DNA from: Amycolatopsis acididurans
Lineage (GTDB): Bacteria; Actinomycetota; Actinomycetes; Mycobacteriales; Pseudonocardiaceae
DNA: 46,429 nt
NCBI RefSeq assembly: GCF_012328925.1
Contig: NZ_JAAXLS010000052.1
Location: 1 to 46,429, forward strand
Direction: 5' to 3'
The notes beneath the pieces are model-generated. The model had not been told where the DNA came from. It searched no databases and saw nothing but the letters and a program-made list of their open reading frames with translations. This document shows positions 17,431 through 25,079 of this stretch, one piece after another. How positions within the stretch are numbered: position 1 is the first letter of the stretch; every line of letters starts with the position of its first letter. The position numbers and the translations under genes are program-made.

Positions 17431-19143
17431 GTGAGTGAGGCGGAGCTGGGGCCGGCCACGCGTGAGCAAGCCTGGCGGAGGCTCGGCGAGGAAACGTTCG
17501 ATCTCGTGGTGATCGGCGGGGGCGTCGTCGGGGCAGGCACCGCGCTGGACGCGGCCACCCGCGGGCTGCGGGTCGCGCTGGTCGAGGCGCGCGATCTCGC
17601 GTCCGGCACCTCCAGCCGGTCGAGCAAGCTCTTCCACGGCGGCCTTCGTTATCTGGAGCAGCTCGAGTTCGGCCTGGTTCGCGAGGCCCTGCGCGAGCGG
17701 GAGCTGATGCTCACCCGGCTCGCGCCGCATCTGGTCAAACCGGTGAGTTTCCTCTACCCGCTGACGCACCGAGGCTGGGAGCGTCCGTACACGGCCGCCG
17801 GGTTGTTCCTCTACGACACGATGGGCGGGGCTCGGTCCGTGCCTGGTCAGAAGCATCTGACCAGGGCGGGCGCGTTGCGCATGGTGCCCGCGCTCAAGCG
17901 GAACGCGCTGGTCGGCGGAATCCGCTACTACGACGCCCAGTCCGACGACGCCCGCCACACGATGACGGTCGCCCGCACGGCCGCGCATTACGGCGCGGTG
18001 GTCCGCACGTCGACGCAGGTCGTCGGGTTCCTGCGGGAGGCCGACCGGGTCTCCGGGGTGCGCGTGCGCGACGTGGAGGACGGGCGCGAAGCCGAGATCC
18101 AGGCGAACGTGGTCGTCAACTGCACGGGGGTGTGGACCGACGAGCTGCAGCACCTGTCCGGCAGCAGGGGACGGTTCCGGGTGCGGGCCAGCAAGGGCGT
18201 GCACATCGTCGTGCCGCGGGACCGGATCGTGGCGGAGTCGGGGCTCATCCTGCGGACCGAGAAGTCGGTCCTGTTCGTCATTCCGTGGCGCAATCACTGG
18301 ATCGTGGGCACCACGGACACGGACTGGAATCTCGATCTGGCGCACCCGGCGGCGACCAAGCACGACATCGACTACATCCTCGAACACGTCAACTCGGTGC
18401 TCGCGACGCCGCTCACGCACGACGACATCGAAGGCGTCTACGCCGGGCTGCGGCCCTTGCTCGCGGGGGAGAGCGAGGAGACCTCGAAGCTGTCGCGGGA
18501 GCACGCCGTCGCGCGCGTGGCGCCGGGTCTGGTCGCGATCGCGGGCGGGAAGTACACGACCTACCGGGTGATGGCGGCCGACGCGGTGAACGCGGCGGCC
18601 GTCGATCTGCCGGGGCGGCCGCAACCGTCGATCACCGACAAGGTGCCGCTGCTGGGCGCCGACGGCTACCACGCGCTGGTCAACCAGGCCGATCACCTGG
18701 CCTCGCAGCACGGCTTGCATCCCTACCGGGTGCGGCACCTGCTCGACCGCTACGGCTCGCTGGTGCACGAGGTGCTGGACGAGGCCAAAGGCAGGCCGGA
18801 GCTGCTGCGGCCGCTCGACCACGCGCCGGACTACCTGGCGGTGGAGGCCGTGTACGCCGCGAGTCACGAAGGCGCGCTGCACCTGGAGGACGTACTCGCC
18901 CGCCGGACGCGGATCTCGATCGAGTATCCGCATCGGGGAGTGGACTGCGCGCGGCAGGTCGCCCGCCTGATGGGCGAGGTGCTGGGCTGGTCGGAGGCGA
19001 CGATCGCGCACGAGGTCGAGGTCTACAACGCCCGGGTCACCGCCGAACGGGACTCGCAGACACAGCCCAACGACGAGGCCGCGGACGCCCGCCGCGGCAA
19101 CGCCCCGGAGGCGCGTGCCCGGCTGAGCGAGCCGGTCGGCTGA
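17431..19143 (+). CDS. glpD: Aerobic (FAD-dependent) glycerol-3-phosphate dehydrogenase
   Basis: Membrane-associated flavoenzyme that oxidises glycerol 3-phosphate to dihydroxyacetone phosphate and passes electrons to quinone. 570 residues from the GTG at 17431 (SD GAGGAGGGA). FAD motif VIGGGVVGAGTALDA (about 26-40), LVEARDLASGTSSRSSKLFHGGLRYLE signature, GTTDTDWN, GGKYTTYR and the C-terminal GlpD domain (YGSLVHEV to EVYNARV). The last 8 codons (from 19121) lie inside the first copy of an 87-bp tandem repeat, so the C-terminal tail (RLSEPVG) is encoded by repeat DNA. Confidence 0.95.
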   Translation: MSEAELGPATREQAWRRLGEETFDLVVIGGGVVGAGTALDAATRGLRVALVEARDLASGTSSRSSKLFHGGLRYLEQLEFGLVREALRERELMLTRLAPHLVKPVSFLYPLTHRGWERPYTAAGLFLYDTMGGARSVPGQKHLTRAGALRMVPALKRNALVGGIRYYDAQSDDARHTMTVARTAAHYGAVVRTSTQVVGFLREADRVSGVRVRDVEDGREAEIQANVVVNCTGVWTDELQHLSGSRGRFRVRASKGVHIVVPRDRIVAESGLILRTEKSVLFVIPWRNHWIVGTTDTDWNLDLAHPAATKHDIDYILEHVNSVLATPLTHDDIEGVYAGLRPLLAGESEETSKLSREHAVARVAPGLVAIAGGKYTTYRVMAADAVNAAAVDLPGRPQPSITDKVPLLGADGYHALVNQADHLASQHGLHPYRVRHLLDRYGSLVHEVLDEAKGRPELLRPLDHAPDYLAVEAVYAASHEGALHLEDVLARRTRISIEYPHRGVDCARQVARLMGEVLGWSEATIAHEVEVYNARVTAERDSQTQPNDEAADARRGNAPEARARLSEPVG

Positions 19144-19320
19144 GCCCGCTGATTGGGCGAGCTGCGGTGCCTTGGAGCACCGTGGGGGTGTGGTGAGGCG
19201 CGGGCCTGGCTGAGCGAGCCGGTCGGCTGAGCCCGCTGATTGGGCGAGCTGCGGTGCCTTGGAGCACCGTGGGGGTGTGGTGAGGCGCGGGCCTGGCTGC
19301 GCGAGCCGGTCGGCGGCGCG
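19121..19320. repeat. 87-bp tandem repeat, two perfect copies plus a partial third
   Basis: Copies at 19121-19207 and 19208-19294 are identical over 87 bp, and a third begins at 19295 (GGCTG, GCGAGCCGGTCGG) before diverging. 87 is a multiple of 3, and the glpD stop codon (19141-19143) lies inside copy 1. Degenerate pieces (GAGCCGGTCGGCTGA, GTGGTGAGGCGCGGGCC) recur up to about 19540, so the whole tract looks like a decayed array. Confidence 0.9.
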
Positions 19321-19715
19321 GGCCCGGCTGAGGCGCTGCCGGTTGCGTGAGCAAGCCGGTCGGGCGAGTCGACGTGGCTGCGGACTGCCACGGAGCATGG
19401 TGCGTGGTGAGGCGCGGGCCGGGCTGAGTGCGCCGCCCAGCCGAGTGAGCCGGTCGGCTGAAGCGCCGTCGGTCGGTCGGGCGAGCCGACGCGGCGGCTG
19501 CCGTGCCGCCATGGGGAGGGTGCGTGGTGTGAGGCGCGAGCGCGGCCGGCCGAGGTCTGACGGCCTGAGGACCGATAGCGGCGCGAGGTAAGCCGGATGG
19601 TCGCCGCAGGCCGGAGGCCTCGCCGGCTGCCGTGCTCGGTTTGGACGGCGAGCGGCCGCGGTGCGGGAAGCGGACCCAGGATGCCCGCCAGGCTACGCCG
19701 GCGAAAGGGCGAAAC
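19144..19715. other. 572-nt non-coding tract between glpD and the AMP-binding-like gene
   Basis: The left part holds the 87-bp repeats and their degenerate derivatives (to about 19540); the rest is GC-rich unique sequence. Open frames here are by-products of GC content and repeat structure. I see no SD-preceded gene, RNA gene or strong terminator. glpD and the next gene converge on this tract. Confidence 0.6.
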
Positions 19716-20339
19716 CTACCGCGCCGAGGGCGTGGCCGTTTCGCTCTGGAGGGCTTCCGCGGCGTGTTCGTGGATTACCACCGTGTCGCCGGCGAGCAGG
19801 GCCTTCACCGTGATGCGATTGCCGATCGGGTGTGACATCGGGGCGATCAGCAGCACCTGTTGCGGCCCGTCCGGGTGCGGCTCGCACGTGCGCGCCAGGT
19901 CCTCGTACTCATCGCGGTACGTGACCGGCTTCGCGTCGTCCGACAGGAACAGCGTCTTCACCCCGCGCGGCATCACGATGTCCGCCTCGGCGGCCTTCGC
20001 GCCGTTCGACGCCAGCAGCAGCGGGCAGTCCGGGTCCGAGGACAGCACGTGGTCCGGCGCGACCTCGTCGAAAGCGCACCCATCGACATGAACGACTTCG
20101 GCGCCGCGCAACTGTGCCGCGATCTGCAGCAGAATTGTTTCCGGCGCGTTTCCGCCCGTGATGGCCACCGTTTGGCCGGGAGAAATGCCCTCCGATTTCA
20201 GCGTCGCATGCAGACGACGCAATGTGTCAAAGGTCTCCTGGTAGCTCATCGACTGGCCACGGTAGGCGAATGCGATTTTGTCGCCGCCCTCACAAAGCAC
20301 GTCGAGGATGCGGGTCAGGAAGAGACTTGACTCGCCCAC
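19716..20339 (-). CDS. Reduced AMP-binding (acyl-CoA synthetase-like) protein lacking the P-loop and C-terminal domain
   Basis: A 207-residue protein that starts like an ANL-superfamily enzyme: SYQETFDTLRRLHATLKSEGI, then GQTVAITGGNAPETILLQIAAQLRGAEVVHVDG matches the N-terminal subdomain. The ATP-binding motif A3 (usually YTSGTTGxPKG) is missing. The sequence instead runs from a short acidic/Arg stretch straight into VLLIAPMSHPIGN and LLAGDTVVIHEHAAEAL, which resembles the segment that normally follows the P-loop. No GxGE motif and no C-terminal lid domain are present, so adenylation is not expected. The GTG at 20339 has a GGGGGAA SD; in-frame upstream starts (GTG 20357, TTG 20372) are weaker. 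Either a stand-alone binding protein or a decaying gene. Confidence 0.7.
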   Translation of the reverse strand: MGESSLFLTRILDVLCEGGDKIAFAYRGQSMSYQETFDTLRRLHATLKSEGISPGQTVAITGGNAPETILLQIAAQLRGAEVVHVDGCAFDEVAPDHVLSSDPDCPLLLASNGAKAAEADIVMPRGVKTLFLSDDAKPVTYRDEYEDLARTCEPHPDGPQQVLLIAPMSHPIGNRITVKALLAGDTVVIHEHAAEALQSETATPSAR

Positions 20340-20457
20340 GTTTCCCCCGTTCGGCACTGAATCGGTTTCCAATCCAGATCATCACAACTTCTTCGAGGGG
20401 GAAAGGAATTGTGTCAGCTAGCACAGCGTGACCAGAACAGCACCGCGAACCCGGTCA

Positions 20458-20991
20458 CTATTCCGCCGTGCGCACCCACTCGACCAGCACTCCGCCGGGC
20501 TGGAACGGGTCCGGGCCCTCGCCGGCCCGCGTGAAACCGCAACGCTGCGCCACCGTCGCCGACGCGTGGTTGTCCGGATGGTGCCGGTAGCCGACTTCGG
20601 TCAGGCCGAGCGCGCCGAACCCGAAACGCAGCACCGTGCTCAGCGCCGTCACGGCCACCCCGCGCCCGCGTGCCGCCGGGTGCACCCACAGCGCCGCCTC
20701 GCCGGTGCCCGCCGCCAAGTCCAGGTCCTTCAGACCGACCTCGCCCAGCAGCGCACCCGTCGTCGGCTCGGCGATGGCCCACGAACAACGCTCGTCCTCG
20801 GCCCATTCGAGTGCGCGCTGCTCGACGTAGCCCGTCGCCTCGTCGAGACTGCGCACCGAATAGTTCCGGATGTGGCGCGCGTGCTCGGCGTCGGCGAACG
20901 CCTCGATCAGCGCCGGCCGGTCGTCCATCCGGTCGTCGGCGCGCAGCTGGCGCAGGTAGTACTCACCCGCGTTGATTTCCACCGGCTCCAT
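20458..20991 (-). CDS. GNAT-family N-acetyltransferase (RimJ/RimL type)
   Basis: A 177-residue acetyl-CoA-dependent transferase. LRQLRADDR opens the fold. GEVGLKDLDLAAGTGEAALWVHPAARGRGVAVTAL carries the acetyl-CoA pyrophosphate loop (RGRGVA), and VGYRHHPDNHASATVAQRCGF is the beta6-alpha4 signature of the RimJ/RimL subgroup, where the Asn/Ala-Ser precede the last helix. The ATG start is 4 nt after the DUF1707 gene, so it is the last gene of the accA operon. The acceptor is unknown (protein N-terminus, aminoglycoside or small amine are all possible). Confidence 0.88.
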   Translation of the reverse strand: MEPVEINAGEYYLRQLRADDRMDDRPALIEAFADAEHARHIRNYSVRSLDEATGYVEQRALEWAEDERCSWAIAEPTTGALLGEVGLKDLDLAAGTGEAALWVHPAARGRGVAVTALSTVLRFGFGALGLTEVGYRHHPDNHASATVAQRCGFTRAGEGPDPFQPGGVLVEWVRTAE

Positions 20992-20995
20992 GCGC

Positions 20996-21367
20996 TTACT
21001 TCGTCCTCGACCCCATCGCCAGCGCGACGACCACCGGCAGCACGAACACCAGCCACGTCTTGGCCACCGTCAAGAACAACAACAACGCGATGATCGCCGC
21101 GATCGGCACGACCCCGGGGCCGAACCGGCGCACCGGCACCTGCGGCCGGTCCTTCGGCGCCGGCGGTGCCTTGCGCAGCACGCTCGGATGCGGTTCGGGC
21201 AGGTCCTTGAACAGCGGCCGCAGCTCGGCCGTCGTCCGCGCGGCACTCGCTTGCGCCGACCGCTTGCCGAACTCGTCGATGTCCAGCCGCCCGGTCCGGA
21301 CGTGTTCGGACAGCACCTCGATCGCCTCGTTGCGCTCAGCGTCGCTGAGCCGCATGTCCTCGCTCAC
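20996..21367 (-). CDS. DUF1707 membrane protein (second of a tandem pair)
   Basis: A 123-residue protein with an N-terminal DUF1707 domain (MRLSDAERNEAIEVLSEHVRTGRLDIDEF, about residues 5-33), a linker with basic and proline residues, and a membrane region at about 85-115. DUF1707 is a short helical domain, found mostly in Actinobacteria, that often sits before membrane anchors; no biochemical role is established. GTG start 3 nt after the preceding DUF1707 gene; an ATG four codons in is also possible. Confidence 0.85.
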   Translation of the reverse strand: MSEDMRLSDAERNEAIEVLSEHVRTGRLDIDEFGKRSAQASAARTTAELRPLFKDLPEPHPSVLRKAPPAPKDRPQVPVRRFGPGVVPIAAIIALLLFLTVAKTWLVFVLPVVVALAMGSRTK

Positions 21368-21370
21368 CGG

Positions 21371-21841
21371 CTACCGGTCACGAAGTTCGCGTCGCGGATG
21401 ACGATGCCGTTGATCACGACGGTCCTTGTCCCAGTCCGGGCCCCAGAACCCGCGGCCCACCGCGCCGACGATGAACGGCACCGCGATGAACCACCAGATC
21501 CCGGTGGTGAGGCCGACGACGATGGCGCCGACGAACAGCAGCGGCAGGATGCCCGCCGTGACGCGCTGGCCGACCGGCCGATCCGACCACGCGATCGGCT
21601 CGCCCGGCTTCGGCCGCGGCTTCTCCACCGCCGCGGCCGCGGGAGCCACGCCGGGGCGCGGTGCGGGCAGGTCGGTGAAGATCTCTGTCAGCTCGCGCCG
21701 CGTCTTCGCCGCCGTCACCCTCGCCGAGCGTTCCCCGTATTCGTCGACGTCGAGCCGCCCCGCGCTCAGGTGCTCGCCGAGCGCGTTCAGGGCCGTCTCG
21801 CGGTCGGCGTCACCGATCCGGACGTCCGGAGACTCATTCAC
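21371..21841 (-). CDS. DUF1707 membrane protein (first of a tandem pair)
   Basis: A 156-residue protein with an N-terminal DUF1707 domain (DVRIGDADRETALNALGEHLSAGRLDVDEYGERS, about residues 6-39), a proline/lysine-rich linker, two adjacent membrane spans (about 98-130) and a charged Arg/Asp/His tail. It begins 11 nt after the carboxylase alpha-subunit stop and is followed after 3 nt by a second DUF1707 gene, so it appears part of a four-gene operon accA-DUF1707-DUF1707-GNAT. The pair looks like a local duplication that has diverged in the membrane part. Confidence 0.85.
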   Translation of the reverse strand: MNESPDVRIGDADRETALNALGEHLSAGRLDVDEYGERSARVTAAKTRRELTEIFTDLPAPRPGVAPAAAAVEKPRPKPGEPIAWSDRPVGQRVTAGILPLLFVGAIVVGLTTGIWWFIAVPFIVGAVGRGFWGPDWDKDRRDQRHRHPRRELRDR

Positions 21842-21852
21842 ATCTGCAGATA

Positions 21853-23640
21853 TTAGTCCTTGATTTCAAGGAGAACGGAGCCCTGAGTCACGGCCGCGCC
21901 CACTTCGATGGCCAAGCCCGTCACGGTGCCCGCCTTGTGCGCCGTGACCGGGTTCTCCATCTTCATCGCCTCCAGCACGACGATCAGTTCACCGGCGTCG
22001 ACCTGCTGGCCCTCTTCGATCGCGACCTTGACGATGGTGCCCTGCATCGGGGCGGTCACCGCGTCGCCGCTGACCGCGCTCTTCGCGCCGCCGGCACGCT
22101 TGCGCGGCTTCGCCTTCGCCGCGGCCGCACCGCCGTTGCCGCCGCCGAGGGCAAGAGCGCCGGGCAGCGACACCTCGACGCGGCGCCCGCCGACCTCGAC
22201 CACCACGGTCTGCCGGGGCTCGGCCTCCTCGTCGGCCTCCGCGCCGTCGGTGAACGGCTCGATCTGGTTGTCGAACTCGGTCTCGATCCAGCGCGTGTGT
22301 ACGCTGAAGGACTCGCCGTCGCCGATGAACGCCGGGTCACGCACGATCACCCGGTGGAACGGCAGCACCGTGGCCATGCCCTCGGCGACCATCTCGTCCA
22401 GCGCGCGGCGGCTGCGCTCCAGCGCGTTCTCCCGGTCGGAACCGGTGACGATCAGCTTCGCGAGCATCGAGTCGAACTGGCCGCCGATGACGCTGCCGGT
22501 CTGCACGCCCGAGTCGACGCGGACACCGGGGCCTTCCGGGAACACCAGCCTGGTGACGGTGCCGGGCGCGGGCAGGAAGTTGCGGCCGGCGTCCTCACCG
22601 TTGATGCGGAACTCGATCGAGTGGCCGCGCGGCTGCGGGTCCTCGGTGATCCGCAGCTTCTCGCCGCGGGCGATGCGGAACATCTCGCGCACCAGGTCGA
22701 TGCCGGTGGTTTCCTCCGACACCGGGTGCTCGACCTGCAGCCGGGTGTTCACCTCGAGGAACGAGATCGTGCCGTCGGTGCCGACGAGGTACTCGACGGT
22801 GCCGGCACCCGAGTAACCGGCTTCCTTGCAGATCGCCTTCGCGGACTCGTGGATCGTGCGGCGCTGCTCGTCGGACAGGAACGGCGCGGGCGCCTCCTCG
22901 ACCAGCTTCTGGTGACGCCGCTGCAGCGAGCAGTCGCGGGTGCCGACGACGATGGCGTTGCCGTGCTTGTCGGCCAGCACCTGCGCCTCGACGTGGCGGG
23001 GCTTGTCCAGGTAGCGCTCCACGAAGCACTCGCCGCGGCCGAACGCGGCGACGGCCTCGCGGGTGGCCGACTCGAACAGTTCGGGGATCTCCTCGATCGT
23101 GCGCGCGACCTTGAGGCCGCGGCCGCCGCCACCGAAGGCGGCCTTGATCGCGACCGGAAGACCGTGTTCCTTGGCGAACTCGACGATCTCGTCGGCGTTC
23201 TTCGCGGGCTCCTTGGTGCCGGGCACCAGCGGCGCGCCCGCCCGCGTGGCGATGTGCCGGGCGGTGACCTTGTCGCCGAGGTCCCGGATGGCCTGGGGGC
23301 TGGGGCCGATCCAGGTCAGCCCGGCGTCGATGACGGCCTGGGCGAAGTCCGCGTTCTCGGACAGGAAGCCGTAGCCGGGGTGCACCGAGTCGGCGCCGGA
23401 GCGCTTCGCGACGTCGATGAGCTTGTCGATGACGAGGTAACTCTCCGCCGCCGTGGTGCCGCCGAGCGCGAACGCCTCGTCCGCGAGCCGCACGTGCGGG
23501 GCGTCGCGGTCGGGTTCGGCGTAGACGGCGACGCTGGTGAGACCGGCGTCCTTGGCCGCTCTGATGACGCGCACCGCGATCTCGCCGCGGTTGGCGATGA
23601 GGATCTTGGTGACCGGTCCGCCGCTGGCCTGCTCGGGCAC
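21853..23640 (-). CDS. accA3: Acyl-CoA (acetyl-/propionyl-CoA) carboxylase alpha subunit: biotin carboxylase plus biotin carrier
   Basis: Carboxylates its own biotin with ATP and bicarbonate, then passes CO2 to a beta subunit. 595 residues: biotin carboxylase N-terminal domain (KILIANRGEIAVRVIRAA), ATP-grasp with KAAFGGGGRGLKVA, ERYLDKPRHVEAQ and LEVNTRLQVEHPVSEE, a linker, and the C-terminal carrier domain with EAMKMENP; the biotinyl lysine is Lys560. The GTG start has a strong GGAGG SD. Sequence and context (Maf nearby, accD and accE about 8 kb away) resemble mycobacterial accA3, which serves several beta subunits. First gene of a run with two DUF1707 genes and a GNAT gene. Confidence 0.95.
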   Translation of the reverse strand: MPEQASGGPVTKILIANRGEIAVRVIRAAKDAGLTSVAVYAEPDRDAPHVRLADEAFALGGTTAAESYLVIDKLIDVAKRSGADSVHPGYGFLSENADFAQAVIDAGLTWIGPSPQAIRDLGDKVTARHIATRAGAPLVPGTKEPAKNADEIVEFAKEHGLPVAIKAAFGGGGRGLKVARTIEEIPELFESATREAVAAFGRGECFVERYLDKPRHVEAQVLADKHGNAIVVGTRDCSLQRRHQKLVEEAPAPFLSDEQRRTIHESAKAICKEAGYSGAGTVEYLVGTDGTISFLEVNTRLQVEHPVSEETTGIDLVREMFRIARGEKLRITEDPQPRGHSIEFRINGEDAGRNFLPAPGTVTRLVFPEGPGVRVDSGVQTGSVIGGQFDSMLAKLIVTGSDRENALERSRRALDEMVAEGMATVLPFHRVIVRDPAFIGDGESFSVHTRWIETEFDNQIEPFTDGAEADEEAEPRQTVVVEVGGRRVEVSLPGALALGGGNGGAAAAKAKPRKRAGGAKSAVSGDAVTAPMQGTIVKVAIEEGQQVDAGELIVVLEAMKMENPVTAHKAGTVTGLAIEVGAAVTQGSVLLEIKD

Positions 23641-23805
23641 GCCCCTACCTCCATGTGGTGTTCGCCGGTGCCCCCTGAAGTGGTCGTAACGTGGCTCTTC
23701 AGCGGGCCTTCCCGCAGTTTACGGTTCGGCTGTCGCCGTGCGGTGAGAGGCGGCTCACGCTTACTCTGACGGGGGACCAGGCTGGGGAAGAAGGGGTGGC
23801 AGGAG

Positions 23806-24450
23806 GTGCGAGCTCCTCGATCCGTGGTGGTCACGGCCGTGCTCGCGGTGCTGGTGACGGTCGGGGCGCTGATCGGGGTGGCCTCGCTGCGGTCCCGCGA
23901 CGAGGGAGGACCGGCCCTGCAGATGGCCGCGCCCGCCGTGCCCGTGACGACCGCCGAGGAGTGCGGTTCCGGACCGTGCCGGGTGCTTGCCAGCCAGACC
24001 GTCGACGGCGGCACGGTCGAGCTGCTGGCCGACGACCAGGGCGCCAACGGCCAGTTCCGCGCGGGCGGGGTCGTCGTGCAGACCACGATCACGCGGCTCG
24101 GCGCCCGACTCGACGCCGGCTCCCTGTCGTGCGTGACCGCTTCGGTCTCCGCCTGCCTTGTCACCGGCCCGCTCAGCGGCGGCCGCGTCGGGCAGTTGAT
24201 GATCGACAGGGCGGGCACCTGGCGGTCGGTGGACAAGCCCTACTTCTCCGACGCCGGGGTGCTGACGCTGAACAGCGTGTCGGGTTCGGGCGCGCCGGAA
24301 GTGGTGGTCGTGCAGAACTCGCCCGTGCAGGCGCGGGTGTACGCGCTGGACGGCAGCAGTGTCGGGTGCACGCGCCACTACACCTATCTGTCGCAGTTGC
24401 GGGGCTGGCCCAACGTCCGGCTGGAGGCCTCCGACCTGCGTGCCTGTTAG
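23806..24450 (+). CDS. Exported protein with N-terminal membrane anchor, function unknown
   Basis: A 214-residue protein with a hydrophobic signal/anchor at about residues 7-27 (VVVTAVLAVLVTVGALIGVA), followed by an extracytoplasmic domain. That domain has four or more cysteines (ECGSGPCRVL near 53-60, SLSCVTASVSACLV near 106-117, and late Cys), which suggests disulfides. It has a VARLASQTV-like repeat of beta strands, and the C-terminal part includes APEVVVVQNSPVQARVYALDG. GTG start at 23806 with AAGGGG upstream. Divergent from accA3, and its stop overlaps the Maf stop by 4 nt (convergent). No family recognised. Confidence 0.7.
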   Translation: MRAPRSVVVTAVLAVLVTVGALIGVASLRSRDEGGPALQMAAPAVPVTTAEECGSGPCRVLASQTVDGGTVELLADDQGANGQFRAGGVVVQTTITRLGARLDAGSLSCVTASVSACLVTGPLSGGRVGQLMIDRAGTWRSVDKPYFSDAGVLTLNSVSGSGAPEVVVVQNSPVQARVYALDGSSVGCTRHYTYLSQLRGWPNVRLEASDLRAC

Positions 24451-25064
24451 GACCAGAGGTCGACGACGCTGACGCCGATCCTGGCCAGCAGGCGGCGGGT
24501 CAACGGCAGGCTGATCCCGATGACGCTGGACGGATCGCCGTCGATGCCCTCGACGAACCAGCCGCCGCGCCCGTCGAGGGTGAACGCCCCGGCGACGGCG
24601 AGCGGTTCACCCGTCGCGACATACGCTTCCAGCTCGTCGGTGCTCGGCTCGGCGAAGCGCACCGTGGTGGTCTGGCTGTCGGTGGCGCGCCGCGTGACGA
24701 CCCCGTTCTCGAGTCGCAGCACCGCGTGGCCGGTGAGCAGCTCGCCCGAGCCGCCCGCCATCTGCGCCCAGCGCTTGCGCGCCACCTCGGGCTCCCCGGG
24801 TTTGCCGACCATCTCCCCGCCGATGGACAACATCGAGTCGCAGCCGACCACGACGGCGTCGGCGTGGGTCGCGGCCACGGTCTCCACCACCGCCTCCGCC
24901 TTCGCCACCGCGAGCGCGGTGACCAGTTCGGCCGGCGAGGGGTCGGTCAGTGCTGCGGCCACGGCGTCCTCATCGACGCCGGAGACCACGACACCGGGTT
25001 CGATACCGGCCGCGCGGAGCACGCCGAGCCGGGCGGGGGAAGCGGAGGCGAGTACGAAACGCAC
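24447..25064 (-). CDS. maf: Maf-like nucleoside triphosphate pyrophosphatase
   Basis: House-cleaning enzyme of the Maf/HAM1-related fold that hydrolyses non-canonical or methylated NTPs (dTTP/UTP type in many bacteria). 205 residues. The N-terminal LASASPARLGVLRAAGI is the Maf signature (usually S-A-S-PRR). VVGCDSMLSIGGEMVGKP supplies the conserved acidic residue and Lys, and YVATGEPLAVAGAFTLDGRGG is the C-terminal signature. In mycobacteria maf lies between accE5 and accA3; here it also sits close to accA3, with two transporter genes between it and accE/accD. Confidence 0.93.
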   Translation of the reverse strand: MRFVLASASPARLGVLRAAGIEPGVVVSGVDEDAVAAALTDPSPAELVTALAVAKAEAVVETVAATHADAVVVGCDSMLSIGGEMVGKPGEPEVARKRWAQMAGGSGELLTGHAVLRLENGVVTRRATDSQTTTVRFAEPSTDELEAYVATGEPLAVAGAFTLDGRGGWFVEGIDGDPSSVIGISLPLTRRLLARIGVSVVDLWS

Positions 25065-25079
25065 CGGCCGAACATATCC

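Noticed and set aside
19121..19320. A CRISPR array
   Set aside because: The copies are directly adjacent with an 87-bp period and no variable spacers; no cas genes are present.
17401..19512. A 703-codon minus-strand open frame opposite glpD with internal repeats
   Set aside because: Its repeats are the translation of the 87-bp DNA repeat. GlpD on the plus strand is complete and conserved.
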